Source of the DNA: Gnetum montanum
Taxonomy: Eukaryota; Streptophyta; Gnetopsida; Gnetales; Gnetaceae
Direction: 5' to 3'
Length of the DNA: 64,000 nt
NCBI GenBank assembly: GCA_015680685.1
Contig: MNCI01011132.1
Location: 138,864 to 202,863, forward strand
This document shows positions 23,224-35,820 of the stretch, piece after piece. The notes beneath the pieces were generated by a model, which saw nothing but the letters and a program-made list of their open reading frames with translations, had not been told where the DNA came from and ran no database searches. Both the position numbers and the translations under genes were made by a program. How positions within the stretch are numbered: position 1 is the first letter of the stretch; every line of letters starts with the position of its first letter.

Positions 23224-24620
23224 TTAGATAGTCCTAGGCAATGGTGGCTCTTGAGGTTCTAAGGAACCTTCTCCAGCTTCATGCACATGCAGTAGTCAAG
23301 GTGGCTGTATTTGTTGTACTACTACTACAACTTCTAGCAAGAGGTGAAAATCATCCAGAAGTGCTTTCATTTTCTCCTCCTTACTCCTAGGATTGTGCAC
23401 CATCCATGCAGCTTCACCGATCTAGGTTGGAATAGGTACATCTTAGGAACATGGGATTACTAGAAATAGCTCTTTGCATTGATGAACTAGGAAGCAAATT
23501 GTTTGCATTCAATGTTGAATGCTTTGACTGTATCCTTTAGCTCTTGGTAGTCATTCATCCTTTTGCCTAGGTTCTCAAAATTTGATCTTTGATTTATGAA
23601 TCATGCTCTAAGAACTTCGAGCTTAGCATTTACAGTCTCAAGCTTCTGCTTGGTGTCTTTATGATGCTTAAACTTTGCCTTGTATAGCAAATATGAGCTA
23701 GTCACTTCTCCAACTTTGAACTCAACCATCTAACAGTTATAATAGCAAAGTTTGTGTAGTGGAGATTGGCCAACTCCATGTACTCCATCATTTTTTCTAT
23801 TTGTAACTCCTTTAGGCAGATCTCTACTTTATTGTATGCATCAATCCCATCAACAATGGGTTGTCAAACTTTTTTCCCTTGATGGAGTTATTGAAGGGAT
23901 TCATTTATTTTTCCTTCATCATTTGGATGTGCTTCTTCCTTGATGGCATGAAGTTTGGTGAAGAAGATTAGATAGTCCTAGGCAATGAGGGCTCCTGAGG
24001 TTCTAAGGGACCTTCTCCAGCTTCATGCACATGTAGTGGTCAAGGTGGCTATGGCTATCCTGCTATTGCTACAACTTCTTGCAAGAGGTGGAAAGCATCT
24101 AGTAGTGCTTTCATTTTCTCCTTCTTACTCCTAGGATTGTGCACCATCCATGCAACTTCATTGATCTGGCTTAGAATAGGCACATCCCAGGGACATGAGA
24201 TTGCTGGAAATAGCTCCTTTGCTTTGATGAACTAGGTAGCAAATTGTTTATGTTTAATGTCTAATGATCTAACCATATTCTTTAGCTCTTGGTAGTCATT
24301 CATCCTTTTGTCTAGGTTCTCGACAGTTGATCTTTGATTTGTGAATTGTGCTTTGAGAACTTCAAGAACCACATTTACAGTCTCAAGCTTTTTCTTGGTG
24401 TCTTTATGACCATGGCTATATGATAGTTAGCATAGCCAAGTTCATGTAGCGGAGATTGGCCAACTCCCTGTACTCTATCATTTCTTCTATTTGTAACCCC
24501 TTTAGGTAGATCTCTACTTTATTGTAGGCATCAATCCCATCAATAATGGGCTGCCAAAATTTTCCTTGTTGGAGTTGCTAGAGGGCTTCATTTATTTTTA
24601 CCTTCGTCATTTGGATGTGC
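23196..24620 (-). repeat. In-frame 744-bp tandem duplication inside ORF-X of A2
   Basis: Units are 23,196-23,939 and 23,940 to about 24,620; the second has lost about 60 bp near 24,415. The offset is 744 bp (248 codons), so the reading frame is kept. It covers the C-terminal coiled-coil and proline tail. A1 has a single copy. Confidence 0.85.
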
Positions 24621-26766
24621 TTCTTGTTGATGTTCTTCTATAGGCCAACCTAGTCTCTGTAGTGATCTTTAACTTTTTCAAACTTTAAGGCTTTATTATT
24701 CCAAGAAACAATTTTGATAGTAGACTTCTAGCACAAGGAACAAACTTTCTCCATTGATAGATTTCAATTCTATGTAGCTAGTCTCCTTAGCTCAGTGTTC
24801 ACCCTAGTAAGTTACTCCTATTTTTGATGAAAAAATTCTTGCATTTGTTCCTTTTGGGTATCAACATTATGCAGGTGATGATTTTGTGTAGTCAGAGCTT
24901 CATTCTCTTGATGCATCTAAGCCAAGTCCTTCTGAATTGAATATGTCTTTGACTCTACTATAGACTGGTTAAAGATGACCATTATTACCTCCTCCTTAGC
25001 CTTCCTAAATCATTCTTGAAGCTATTGGAAAGCTTCATATTTGGTTATTATTGGGTTGAGGATTGAAGGATTAGCAAGGTAGGCACGTAATTTGATAAAA
25101 TTCTCAGCCAACCATTGATTTTGTGCTTGAGCCATTTTGAGTTTCCCCTCTAAAATAATGCACTTACTCCTTGTGTCTAGTAGCTCTGACTAGGTTGTGG
25201 TGATGTTTTCTAGAAAACTAAACATATTTGGAATCAGTTGTCTGATCCCCACCAATTGATCTAGCAATTCCTCATGCTAGGCTATATTCAATTTTCCATT
25301 GACTATGCCTATGGATGTTTGCACATCTCAAAGTGTAGATACATCTAGTATAGACACTATAGGTGCATTGAGTACTTTAGCTACATGATTAGTGATCACT
25401 TTAGCCACCATCTACTACCCTTGGTGTTACGTCACCAAGACAGTTGTCCCTTTACCTTCCTTTAATCACACCAAGAAGGTGGTGAAATTCCCAAAGATTT
25501 CTAGGAATAAATGGTATTGTAATAAGGACACTGTCACCTCTCAAGCATTGGAATTTGACCTCATGGGCAACTATGTTCATTGGATAGAGAATATTGGCCC
25601 ACCCCTATCCATCTGATTGATTTTTCTAGCCACCTCATTAAGGTGACTCATTGCTAGTTAGTACATAGATGTATTTTCACCACTTATCCCTATGCATTTC
25701 TCTTGCTTACTTAAGAGCTACTCTTGGATTTTGCATAAGCACTTAATGGCTATCCAGTCTTCTGACATTATTTCCTTGTGGGCGGTGGTGGTGGTAGTTG
25801 CTCCTTTTCTTAAGTTGTTATTGGCATCTCATCTTTTATAATCTTGGACCATAAGGCCATAGGAGCATGCTAGATTTTGTTATTGGAATAGTGGATGATT
25901 CTTATCCTTTTGCAAAGTTTTTGGATGAGGTAGAAAAAGGGTAGGGTTTTTCTTCCACATTTTTTTTCTTTGAAAAACTTTTTGATTTCCAAGTAGATGA
26001 GTTGTGGAAGGTTCATAGGAAATTTTTCACTTAGAGCATCACTTGATTAGGTAGAGAAGATAGTCACCTTGCTAGGCATCACTGTTGGATTGAGGTGATA
26101 GGCTACAATTTTGAAATAGATATGCTTTGCTAGTCTGAGCGTGATGTACTCCTTACAATTAACCTTGTAGCATCACTGAGTCTACTCCTTCTTGGCCTCA
26201 GGATCACCTTTCATTGATAGCTCTACCAATTGTGTCTGAATGTCAAGCAACCCTAGTTCCTACACAATAGCTTTAGTTGAGTAGGATACTTGAATATCCT
26301 TGATCTTGACTGTGGACCCTAGCCTTTGATTATTCCAGAAGAGATATGTGTCTCCCATGTACCATTTTCCATTAGATGTGATGACTAGCCACATGGGAGA
26401 GGTTTGTAGTTGTGTTTTAACTTCCACTAGAGCTTTCTCTAGGAATGGCCTAAAGTTCATTTCTTGGAGGATTGATCGTTGAATCTTTTGGGATTTAATG
26501 ATGTCAAGGAAAGCTTGAGTTAAAGTGACTTCAAGTATTGGTGTATGTCCAAGAACTTCTCCTCACTATGATTACTTGGTGGGCACTACTTCTTCTAGAA
26601 TCTATTGAATAAATTCTACTTGAATATCCTCATGAAGAGATCCCATTTCATGAGTTGCCTTTAATGGTTCTTAGACTTATTCTTGTTGGCCCCTTCCAAC
26701 TTTGGCCTACTTCTCCCTTAGTTAAGAGAATTCTCCTTCCTATGGGCATTTTGATTTTGGTGCCAT
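23224..26766 (-). pseudogene. ORF-X of A2, broken, with internal duplication
   Basis: ATG at 26,766-26,764 (MAPKSK); stop TAA at the complement of 23,224-23,226, aligned with the TGA of A1. The middle stretch is open at 26,460-26,260 and matches A1 (NFRPFLEKALVEVKTQLQ, then SPMW and WYMGDTYLFWNN). The region LPFFYLIQKLCKR and the proline run LPPPPPTRK (about 25,780) follow, then the long coiled-coil-like part. The C-terminal part is duplicated in frame (listed separately). Without the duplication the length matches A1 (about 920 codons). The agreement of two diverged copies over start, motifs and stop argues that this was a real protein gene of the family. Confidence 0.65.
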
Positions 26767-27078
26767 CTATAATCACAATGAAACCATGGGTTAGCAATCA
26801 TTATATAACTTAAAGCAATTGGAATACCTTTATCTCTTAAGGATAATTGCATTTAGCTAAGTTGTGATTATAACTGATTTAATTACTCCAATTATTATTT
26901 TATTTATATGTTATTGTTAATCATTCATCTCGAAGATTGTTGAAAGTGTTAACTTTTGAAAAAATTGATATTTGTATATTATTAAGGTTATTAACCCTTT
27001 GGGGAAGTTAGAAAACTTTTCAAAAAATTTCATTAGTAATCTTAAGATTTGCAGCCCCCATGATAAAGATCTTACCTC
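26767..27078 (-). other. Part of A2 spacer next to ORF-X
   Basis: It aligns with the complement of A1 2,450-2,759. It ends at the T1 insertion; the T1 target duplication ACCTC is at 27,074-27,078. On the - strand it closes with TTATAG before the ORF-X ATG, a splice-acceptor-like end. Confidence 0.7.
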
Positions 27079-28733
27079 TAAAACATCATAAAATTTTGAG
27101 ACCCTCTTGCTTCACTAGGGTCTTGAAGTTTAGGCAAGGATTTCGACAAGTGTGATGTCATGATAGTTTGGTAGAAAAGTGTAGACACCAAAGATAGAAT
27201 ATGCAGTCCAAAAACTTTTCTACTTCTAGGATTGGTAGACCCGATGGTCTCTCCGGCCTACCCACCTGGATAATTCACTCGGTTGACAGTCTACTCAGAA
27301 ACTATGCTAAGAGTTGTTGATGGTGTTTAGGATGGACAAAACAATTCGGCAAGTTTTCTAGTGGCAAAGTATGCTATGCTACGCTACACTATGTAGCATA
27401 GAAGGCCTTCTAAAAGATCAATCAAGTGTCTGAATACATGTTTTGGCAAGATGTTCACGTGAGACAAACTCAGAATCTGGTCAACACAGGGTGCTATGGT
27501 ATGCTACACTATATAGCGTAGCGTAGCATAGCAAAAGCAAAACATGTAAAGGCTTCTCTACCAAGCCACTTTGGAAAAAGTACTACATCTAATAGCATTA
27601 TGGTTTCCAAAGCTACCCTGTCTCAATTAGCCTTCAAACCACAAGAAAAGTTTCTACATGAAACACCACAATTCTAACAAAAATGCAAGTTACATTGGCT
27701 GCTATGCCACGTAGCGTAGCATAGCGTAGCAAAGATGCAAATTAACAAAATGATCCAAAGGTTAACCTGACATGTGCCAAAGCTTCCAACAAATGTTGTT
27801 GACTTCAATGTAAGTTTTTTTTCTCAAAATGGTGGCTACATTGTGCTACGTTACATAGCATAGCACAACGTAGCAAGTAGCTATGCTATGCCAATGTGCT
27901 ACACTACATAGTGTAGCATAGCGTAGCAAGTAGCTATGCTACTTCAATGTGCTTCATTTCTCACTTGCATTATTTCCACACTGGATTCTAGCATGTGTAG
28001 TTTCGACAACATGGTTACAGTGTAGCAAGTTCAAAATTGGCGTTGCACATCTATGCGGTACGGGCACATAAGCATCTCGTGGGGTCCAGGATATGTGGAA
28101 TCCATGCCTTATTTCTCATCTACTCCTGGCCCTATAAATACCCTGCCAAACAACACTAAAATGGTTGGCAATTTAGGTTGGCTTTTTTGCATTAGAATTT
28201 TTCATGTTGGCCCTTTTGCAATTGGCTTTCTAACTCAAAGAATTAGCATTTTTGCATTAGCGAGAGTAGTTGGATTGTTGGCATTTCACATTGTTGCCTT
28301 TTAAGTTCTCACTCAAAAGCATAGTTGGCACATTTTGAGCTTTCTGGTCATTCTTGAACTCTCTATGTGCCTCCGGCATTGTGTAACTTGTTATACATTT
28401 TCAAACGAGGCAAAGAATTGAACTTGCGACTTTGTGGTGGTGCATTTTCTTACCCCAGTTTATTCTATTATTTCTTCATTGTTATCACTATTTGGCATTA
28501 TTTTCTTCATTCCTTCATTTATTAATCATTAGTTATACCTCGTGTATTTTGCATTTAAAACAAAGTTCATGTAAGATTAAGTTACATCGATTAAGTCCAT
28601 GTCTAATCGACCAGATCGTTCAAGGCACCCTACTTCCATTTTATCCAGCACGACCCTTGCATGGATCCAAGGTTAAATTGTTTACCCAACAACCTCTCAG
28701 TGTTTCCAGCCACCAAAATTTTTGGTCACTATA
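27079..28733 (+). repeat. 5' LTR of T1 (1,655 bp)
   Basis: It starts TAAAACATC, aligned with TGAGACACC in the 3' LTR (G to A and C to T changes), and ends GGTCACTATA, aligned with GGTGACTACA. TATA box TATAAATA at 28,133-28,140. The U3 contains four clusters of palindromic GCTACGCTA/TAGCGTAGC words (27,365-27,400; 27,490-27,535; 27,695-27,735; 27,838-27,950). Confidence 0.93.
28133..28140 (+). promoter_or_regulatory. TATA box of T1 5' LTR
   Basis: TATAAATA in CCCTATAAATACCCTG, about 590 bp before the LTR end. The 3' LTR has TCTAAATA at the same place (near 44,500). Confidence 0.75.
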
Positions 28734-28738
28734 GTTTC

Positions 28739-28757
28739 TGGTGCTAGAAGGAGGGCC
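28739..28757 (+). other. Primer binding site of T1
   Basis: TGGTGCTAGAAGGAGGGCC begins 5 bases after the LTR. T2 has the same site in mutated form. The matching tRNA is not identified here. Confidence 0.75.
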
Positions 28758-28976
28758 TTTTAGTGCCCCTTTTTGTGTCTCACAGGTAGTCCTGCACTCT
28801 CTCTGTACCCCATTACCTATCAGCAAAAACGTGATATCATTGTAATTGTTTATGCATCTTGTGGTATAGGTTGGTCACAACGATGGTTCCTTTGGAACCC
28901 TGCAGGACAGAAAGCCTCCGATCATCACTTGATCTCCTCTTTTCCTTACTCATAAATCATTTTTAGTGTTACAAAA

Positions 28977-31480
28977 ATGATTTCCTCAACCACCGTTGTT
29001 GCTACCTCTAACGTTGAGGTCCCTTTTTCAGTTTAGGGCATCACAGGTGTCAAGAAACCACCTAGCCTAGTGCAAGGGCCACATCGATCTCTTAGGATCT
29101 AAAACTGATCAACTGAGAGCTTCATACAAAAAACTGAGCTTTACAATTTTCTTTGCACTAAGGTCCAAGAGAATATTCGCTTACACACCCAAAAAATTGA
29201 AGATAAATGTCACTTCAAGTTCCTCTACCGCAATGGGAGTGAATTTATCCCTACTCTTAGCATTTCCATTCTTCTGACATAAACATATCAATGGATCTTA
29301 GATCAATTGGTACAGACAAGTAGGCCTATGGAGCAATGAGACACGATGTCTCACTACGACGAGGTGTTTCACGATGGCTAAGAGGACTTTGATTCCGAGT
29401 CTGAGGGAGGGGGTCAAAATAACCCTGCGACTATTCCTCCCACCCCGTCCTTCTGGTTGAACCTAATCTTCATGGCTACTCCCTTTTTGATTACGTCTAC
29501 TCCATCACAAATCATAGTTTCATTGGCTACGGGTAGCCATGCCATGCCTTTGGCATATCAACACGCCTATTCCTCCATATCATTTCTAGGTACTACCCTC
29601 CCACAATCTGTTCCCCAATCCATCCCTACATCATACCATGCACTGATCACAGCTACCCTACCTTATGTCCACATAGTACCTACATCATAGTTGCATACAG
29701 TCTCTGCACCCATTTCGGCATCTACACCTATTCTGTCATCAATGATGGGCCCAGCCCCAACCACATGGTGGACCCCATTCACTTCCCCTCCTACTTTGCA
29801 ACCTTTACAAATGTCCCACTACACTCACCACCAAAAGTACCAGGTCCCGCAAATGGTACAACCAAGCACGGGACTATGGTCTGCCCCACCGAGCATGTAA
29901 ATGACCAACCCCGTAGCACCACCAGCAGCTGTTACTTCAACAGCACCACCCATTGGGTGGTGGATAACACCAACAACACCCTTCATAGGGGCCATCCCAA
30001 TGATGCTGCCTATGAGCCAGGCCATTGCCCCATATCATGCCACTAATGGTGGCTGCCCTTGTAGCTCCCCAACCATCTACATTACCCTCAAGTCTAGATT
30101 AAGCATTTCAACTTATCTAGACCCTTACTGAAGAGGTTCGATGCCTTAAGGCTACCAGTTCTGACATGGTACAAGTCATGGATTTCTACCATGATGATCT
30201 CATTAGTCCAGTAGTTCCCATGCTAACATTACCCCTTAGGATGCCACTCCCCCACTTTACAAAGTACAATGGGGAGGGTGACCCCAATGCACATCTTGTG
30301 ACATTTAGATTTGAATCCTTTCTTTTGCAACAATGGTCATGCACAATCATCCGCGTCTTTACTATGTCTCTGATGAGAAAATCTTTGGACTAGTATCGTG
30401 CATTCCCATGCTTTTCTATCTCAACCCTAGAGGAGCTGCTGACCCAATTTGTAACTCGTTTCAAGTATAACTTGAGACCAAAGGTTATGCTAGATTAGTT
30501 AATGAGCTTGAAGAAAGATCCACTGGAACTAGTGCAGAAATTCATACAACGATGGAGCACTACCCTTAATGAGATCCACAAGCCTATTGTAGAGGCCCAT
30601 CTACTAGCCATCTTTAAGGGTGTAGTGAATGACTTTATTAAGTCCAAACTGTACTACCTTGCTCCACGAACTCTTAGTCAAGCTTTTACCTAGACCAAGA
30701 GCATACAAGATGTGGCTAAGGAAAGTAAAGATCTAGCCTATGTTGCATATAAGATGTGGCCAAGGAAAGTAATCCCAAACCGTCTCAGTAGCTGTTTGTG
30801 GTTCGTGTGCCTCAGCATAGTGCACCAACACTAGCAAGGGCTAAAAAAATCCCACAGCAACCATTTGTCCTAAAGGTCCCTCCTCGAACATCCACCCCTG
30901 CATCTTCTGTAAACAAGATTGCACCATCATCCGTACTAACATTGAGAGAACCTTTCATCATCAGGGGGCCAAACTACTCAACCACCCCTGCCCTGCATAA
31001 GACGACATTGCAGCCTTCACATCCAAGGAAACAAGAAGAGCATTCGACAGGTGAGGCGACAACAGAGGGAACCATCCTAGGTCTTTCCAAGCCTACCCCC
31101 TCATCCTCTACATCTACATCCTCATCACTAAAGGTTAACATTGCTATGAGTGCATGGTCATTGCCACCTGACCTGAAAGGGTCTGATCCCAAACTCGAAG
31201 CTATTCCTCCTTGGGAAATTCATCTCCTGGGACGAATGGAAGAGGAGAAAGATAGTAAATAATGGGAAGGTGGACAAGACCTCTTAAGCACTCTAACTCA
31301 GGTTAATCAGGCTTTAAAACAATAGAACACAATGTTGAGCCTATATGACTTGATAATGACTTCCACCACACACCGTGAGGCTTTGGTTCACATGTTAATA
31401 GCAATACTAGTTGATGAGAATATTCTAGCAAAAGAGAAAGCAATTCACTTGGTTATGCTTCCTTCTACGCTTGGAGAACT
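28977..31480 (+). pseudogene. gag of T1, broken
   Basis: ATG at 28,977. The same frame, with single stops, runs to 30,131 and codes a Pro/Thr/Ser-rich N-terminal part of about 385 codons (open pieces 29,457-29,690, 29,691-29,900 and 29,901-30,131). After a frameshift the conserved gag core is at about 30,235-30,700: MPLPHFTKYNGEGDPNAHL, then F.M.LM, a Trp/Tyr region, LEELLTQFVTRFKYN, and DPLELVQKFIQRWSTT. A second Ser/Pro-rich linker (30,798-31,262) ends PPWEIHLLGR and leads to protease. No CCHC knuckle is visible. The protein forms the particle that packages element RNA. Stops are TAG or TAA at likely Gln codons. Confidence 0.8.
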
Positions 31481-31493
31481 ATAGCCATCCCAA

Positions 31494-32165
31494 TTGACAT
31501 TCTGTGACAAATCCATTAGGGAGAACCCTAAAAAGGGTCAGGTAACTACAACACCTCTATTCATCACAATTTGGATCGGCCAACATAAGATCCAAAGAGT
31601 ACACATTGATGACGAGACTACTACGAACATCATTCCATTCCCCATTGTGGATAAAGTAGGTTTGGTAGACCAAATTAAACCCATTACAATGTCATGCTTG
31701 AAGTCATTCAACGGGTCATGGGTCATGGTGAAGGGCACTATCCACATTGACTTTGTGGTAGGAGATCAATTCCCCACAAATGCAACGTTTATCGTGATGG
31801 AAGAGATGCTCGGGTTTAACCTGATCTTGGGGAGGTCATTGTTAGCCCAACTCAGGGTCGTCTCTTCACCCATACATCAGGAAATCTATCTACCCTGCAC
31901 AAGGAGGGAGGTGGTGATCCATGGTGATAAGGTGACAATGCAAGAAATAAATAATGTACATATGGGGCAGGGTTCAGAGGTCATAACCTCTAAGAACAAG
32001 GCACCTATCTCTGCCAACACTAACTCTTTGACAAAAGAGCTGGCCCAACATGCTGGCTCAAAAAATGAAATAGTGTGGTTTGAGTTGCCTTTTCAAGTGG
32101 AAGACAATGATCTAGAAGAATGCTGCAGTAAAGCTTCTTGGCCTTACGTCTCACCAAATCCATAA
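31494..32165 (+). pseudogene. Aspartic protease of T1 (longest open piece)
   Basis: 223 codons are open. Residues 20-140 follow the Tat-type retropepsin: TPLFITIWIGQHKIQRVHIDDETTTNIIP (catalytic loop, with DE where family members have DG or DS), SFNGS, KGTIHIDFVVGD, FIVMEEMLGFNLILGRSLL and SSPIHQEIYLP. The altered loop suggests loss of activity. It would cut the gag-pol polyprotein. The frame is the same as the gag linker before it. The ORF ends just before the tandem repeats and the opposite-strand gene, which separate it from reverse transcriptase. Confidence 0.85.
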
Positions 32166-32310
32166 TGCGTTAGAAAGGAGTTGCGTATAGCGTAGCAGCT
32201 CCACTGCTTCCTACCTGGTTGACATCCATTGTACATTTATCGCTTATTTGCTTCACATTCACCCATCTATTCTAGGTGCCTAACTTATTTCTTTTAAATC
32301 GTTCACATTA

Positions 32311-32602
32311 CACCACGGCTTGCTAAGGCCTAAAACTGGCAAAATTTTTTGATTGCATGATGTTACAGCCTGCTAAGGCCTAAAACTAGCAAAATCCTTC
32401 ATTCACATTATGTTACAGCCTGCTAAGGCCTAAAACTGGTGAAATTTTTTGTGTACATTATGTCACGGCCTGCTAAGGCCTAAAACTAGAAAAATCCTTT
32501 ACCCCACGCTTACACGATGGCTCAAAATGGCCTAAAACTAGAGATAGCCTGGAATGGTCTTAAACTACCACTACAACCCACCAAGGCATAAAACTGGCTA
32601 TT
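32311..32602 (+). repeat. Tandem repeat array 1 of T1
   Basis: About four units of 48-54 bp built on GCCTGCTAAGGCCTAAAACT plus (A/G)GCAAAAT, then three degenerate units to 32,602. It lies between protease and the 3' end of the opposite-strand gene. A short (AAT)n run follows at about 32,615-32,642. Confidence 0.85.
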
Positions 32603-32936
32603 CAAGACAAATAACAAATAAATAATAATAATAATAATAATTTCTTTTTCTTATCCCCTGATCATGGCCTAGAATGGACTAAAACTAAGACATGAAAAAG
32701 GATAAAAACGAATAACATAGATAATACGTAAGTCAAAATAAAATGAATCTTGTCTTTCATTTAAAATCTTAATTAAATAATGTTTGCAATATTCTTGCAA
32801 AAATACAAAGAAGATCCCTTACTGTCATGCATCATCTTCCCATGCATCATTGTTCCAACCCTCAGAGGGCCTTGCTTCTTCATTTGGAATGTGTATCGTA
32901 AAAAATGAAGTAGTTAGCTAGAGTCACAAATAAAAG

Positions 32937-33800
32937 CTAGGATATAATGAGCAGTTTCATCCAAAAAAGGTGACTAACCCAAGATGGCCTCGTGTCTATC
33001 TTAGGGGGTATGTGATCCAAGATGGTCCCAAGGTGTTGCCAGACCTCCTCCTCTATAATGTCCGTCGAGTGCCTATTGCCCAAGTCAACATTTGCTGCAA
33101 CTTTCTCCTTTTTGATAATCATCCATCTCGGTGGTCTTGGAGAAAAGGAGGTAGTGGTGGTCCCACCCATGGACAAACACATTTCCCATTTAGGGGATTC
33201 ACTAACTATCACTTATTGAATGAACTTTTTGTAAGCCCCAGAAGCACCAATGACATCTAGGAACTCTTCATGAGTATACAATTTAACAAAAGCATCTCGG
33301 TATTGTTTACGGTAGGTGGCACATTCTAGTTTATACATATGCTTGTGGTTTTTCTAAGACTGTCCTCACTCGTAAACTCTCACACTGTAATCTTTCCAAT
33401 CTTGGTTCTTCTGGGCCAACAAGTCCATCTGCATTTACTACTCTATTATTTCAAGGGTGGCCTCATTGTTGCGCCACATGGCCATCCAATATCTTGCATA
33501 ATCAATGATGGCCATGCACCAACTGCCATCATTAGTATCCTGGGTCAAAAAGAACTCATTCCTGGAGTGAAGGTCTCCCACCTCGATGGTCAGACTGGCC
33601 TTCTCCTTCTCAAGCTTCTGGGCTCATTTCCATAGGTCTTCGTTTCCATGCCTGCACTCCTTATAGGGAGCATGTCAAGTACAACGCACATTTGCTAGCC
33701 TTGTCATATATGCGATGAGGTACTTTGGTCACTTTTGGTGGGAATGCAAGCATGGCGTCAACCTTGACTACTTATTTCGGGTCCCACTTGAGGTGAGACA
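32937..33800 (-). pseudogene. Exon 7 (last) of the T1 opposite-strand gene
   Basis: Acceptor GGTCGATAG before 33,800. The first frame reads SHLKWDPK, VVKVDAMLAFPPKVTKVPHR and IYDKASKCALYL; after a frameshift near 33,640 a long frame reads AQKLEKEKASLTIEVGDLHS, MAIIDYARYWMAMWRNNEAT, KHMYKLECATYRKQYRDAFV. The end IIEEEVWQHLGTILDHIPPK is open from 33,212 to the stop at 32,937. It is Lys/Glu-rich and likely helical. Confidence 0.7.
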
Positions 33801-33908
33801 CTATCGACCACACATAAAAACACATTAGTCATAGTAGCATAGCAAAGTTTAGCAATCCAAAAAGCCTAGCATAGCATTTAAAAATTCTAGCGTAGCTACT
33901 TCACTTAC

Positions 33909-34046
33909 CCACTTCCGAATCGATCTTCTTAAGATGGTCGATCATGTCATCGACCACCCCCTCCATGAATGCAAACTTATCAAGGGTCTTGACCCATGGT
34001 CATAGGAGGATCAAAGAAGGGCTTGCGGTGTCAATTGTAGTGTCTG
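33909..34046 (-). pseudogene. Exon 6 of the T1 opposite-strand gene
   Basis: A 138-bp exon between acceptor TTATTATGTAG and donor GTAAGT. It reads DTTIDTASPSLILL, WVKTLDKFAFMEGVVDDMID and HLKKIDSEVG with one stop. Confidence 0.7.
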
Positions 34047-34132
34047 CTACATAATAAAAACATTTCAAGTATGACTGAGAGGACTACAATAAAGTTGATG
34101 AGAAATGAAAATGATAGTGTAAAGGCTCCTAC

Positions 34133-34623
34133 CCATCAAACCCTCATGGGTGATAATGGGGGGTCGCCCATCAACATACTATCGAATATGTGGTCAAACT
34201 CACCAATGTCAAGTTGTAGCTCCTCTCCTTGCTAACTCAACATCATGGCAACATCCTCTGTGTTAATCTACTCCTCCAGTGCTAAACTAAATTTGGTGAG
34301 GGGATCATTGGTAGAGGTCCCTTCTCGGTTGACAAGGGCATCTTATTTATTCACTGGGGCTCTTCTTCCTATGGCACTAGCATCTTCCTCATCCATAGGA
34401 GCATCCTCCTCATCGGTAGGGGAGTCCTCCTCATTGGCAGAAACATCCACCTCATTAGCAAGAGCATTCTCCTCGTCGATGGAAGCCCCTTCCTTTTCAG
34501 CAAGAGCTCCTTCTTTCTTGACCAAGGCCATTTCCTCCATGAACGGGCCCCCCACATCTTTATTAGTCACCCCCGTTTTAGAGGTCGTGACCTCTTCTTG
34601 TTCTTCTTCTTATTCTTCTTCCT
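34133..34623 (-). pseudogene. Exon 5 of the T1 opposite-strand gene, acidic repeats
   Basis: After acceptor GTTAGTAG it codes an acidic region made of imperfect repeats of (N/D)EEDA and (A/S)xEEGA (about 34,570-34,340), then a tail with LTKFSLALEE and IGEFDHIFDSML. Donor GTAGGA at 34,132. The repeats expand by tandem slippage at DNA level (GATGAGGAGGATGCT type). Confidence 0.68.
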
Positions 34624-34767
34624 CTACTAACAAAGCATGTTCACATTAGGTAAAAGTAGACTAACTTGAAACAAATGCTACGCTATGCTATCCTACCTAG
34701 CATAGCACAGTGTACCAAGTAGTAACCAAATAAGCAAAGAAACAAATAAAAAGAGAAAAGAATTTAC

Positions 34768-35820
34768 CAATGGGAGGCTATATTCTAGAAAGCTTGAACT
34801 ATAGCTTCCACCCCCCTTCTTCATCCATATGGGAAGGCTCCTCAATCGGACGAGACCTTGTACACTACAGTGTAGTGGCCAATTTCTCCAAAATGAGGCG
34901 TTTCCCCTATGATACGCTACCCATATTAGTAGGGGGCACATCTCCTATGCTGTCCTAGCCACTTTAGTTGCGGGCCACCCAATCCCTAGTTGTCATTGAA
35001 AATGACTCCCCAATAGCTTCTAGGGGATCTTGGGATCGGGTGGTATGGAAGACTTGGCAAATCCATGGTTTAGAAATCTAGTTATGATTTTGTAGCACCC
35101 AGCCTCCATTTTCATAGACTACCAAGAATTCTATGAAGCACTACAAGTAGGCTATGAAGAAGGCATGATGCACATTGAAACAAGATTCAGGTTTCTTATG
35201 AAGCTTGACCATTTCAACTTCTAGACCTTTGCAGAGATGCTTGGCCCAATTGTAATGGGCCCCCTCTTCCATGACCTCTCTCATTACCCAAGCTTGCTCA
35301 ATCCAATGATTTTTTTCTTGGGAGAGTAGCTTGGGGAAAGCACGGTCACAGAAGATGGGGTAAACCATTTTGACTACTCTCAGCATGGCCGCTTCAATAT
35401 GGATTCCCTTGCGGCCCTTCTCTACCCCTAGCCACTGCTCAATGTCCCCTTCATGGTTTGCCTCCTTTTTGATTTTTCCTCCCATAGGGAGGCCATCATA
35501 AGGGACACTGAAGAGATTTGCAAATAGTTGGTCATTGATCTCAAGCACCACTAGCACACTATGAACATGTGTACAGAAGAAGTCTCTTCTTTTAGAGAAA
35601 GAGTCAACTAGGGTAAGCATCTCAATAGCAAGGATGCTTAGGTTAATGGCCAAGAACAACTCCATGAGCCTAGCATCCCAAAGGTTGTTGACAAGCGATT
35701 CTGGGGCCCCGTTGTAGAGCCATCATTGGGTCTCATCCACCTCCTCATACTTGAAATAAATGTTAGCCTCGTTATGCCTAGAGGTGATTACCATCACCTC
35801 CTAGGATTTCTTCACCATTG
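34768..35820 (-). pseudogene. Exon 4 of the T1 opposite-strand gene, main globular part
   Basis: The clearest coding stretch is open from 35,665 to 35,141 (174 codons: MELFLAINLSILAIEMLTL... to ...CFNVHHAFFIAYL). The same frame extends upstream (NEANIYFKYEEVDE) and, past TAG codons, downstream (CFIEFLVVYENGGWVLQ). It ends at donor GTAAAT (34,767). Composition is that of a folded domain with Trp, Cys and His. The part THVHSVLVVLEINDQLFANL followed by FSVPYDGLP resembles, in pattern only, a V-RG-x-V...IN-x-LL-x-LP motif of plant transposon-associated domains. Confidence 0.7.

Noticed and set aside
32970-33260. Open frames on the + strand within 32,970-33,635
   Set aside because: Mirror readings of the last exon of the opposite-strand gene.
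34245-34649. A 134-codon Ser/Ala-rich open frame on the + strand
   Set aside because: It is the reverse reading of the acidic repeat exon of the opposite-strand gene, which has splice sites and conserved context.
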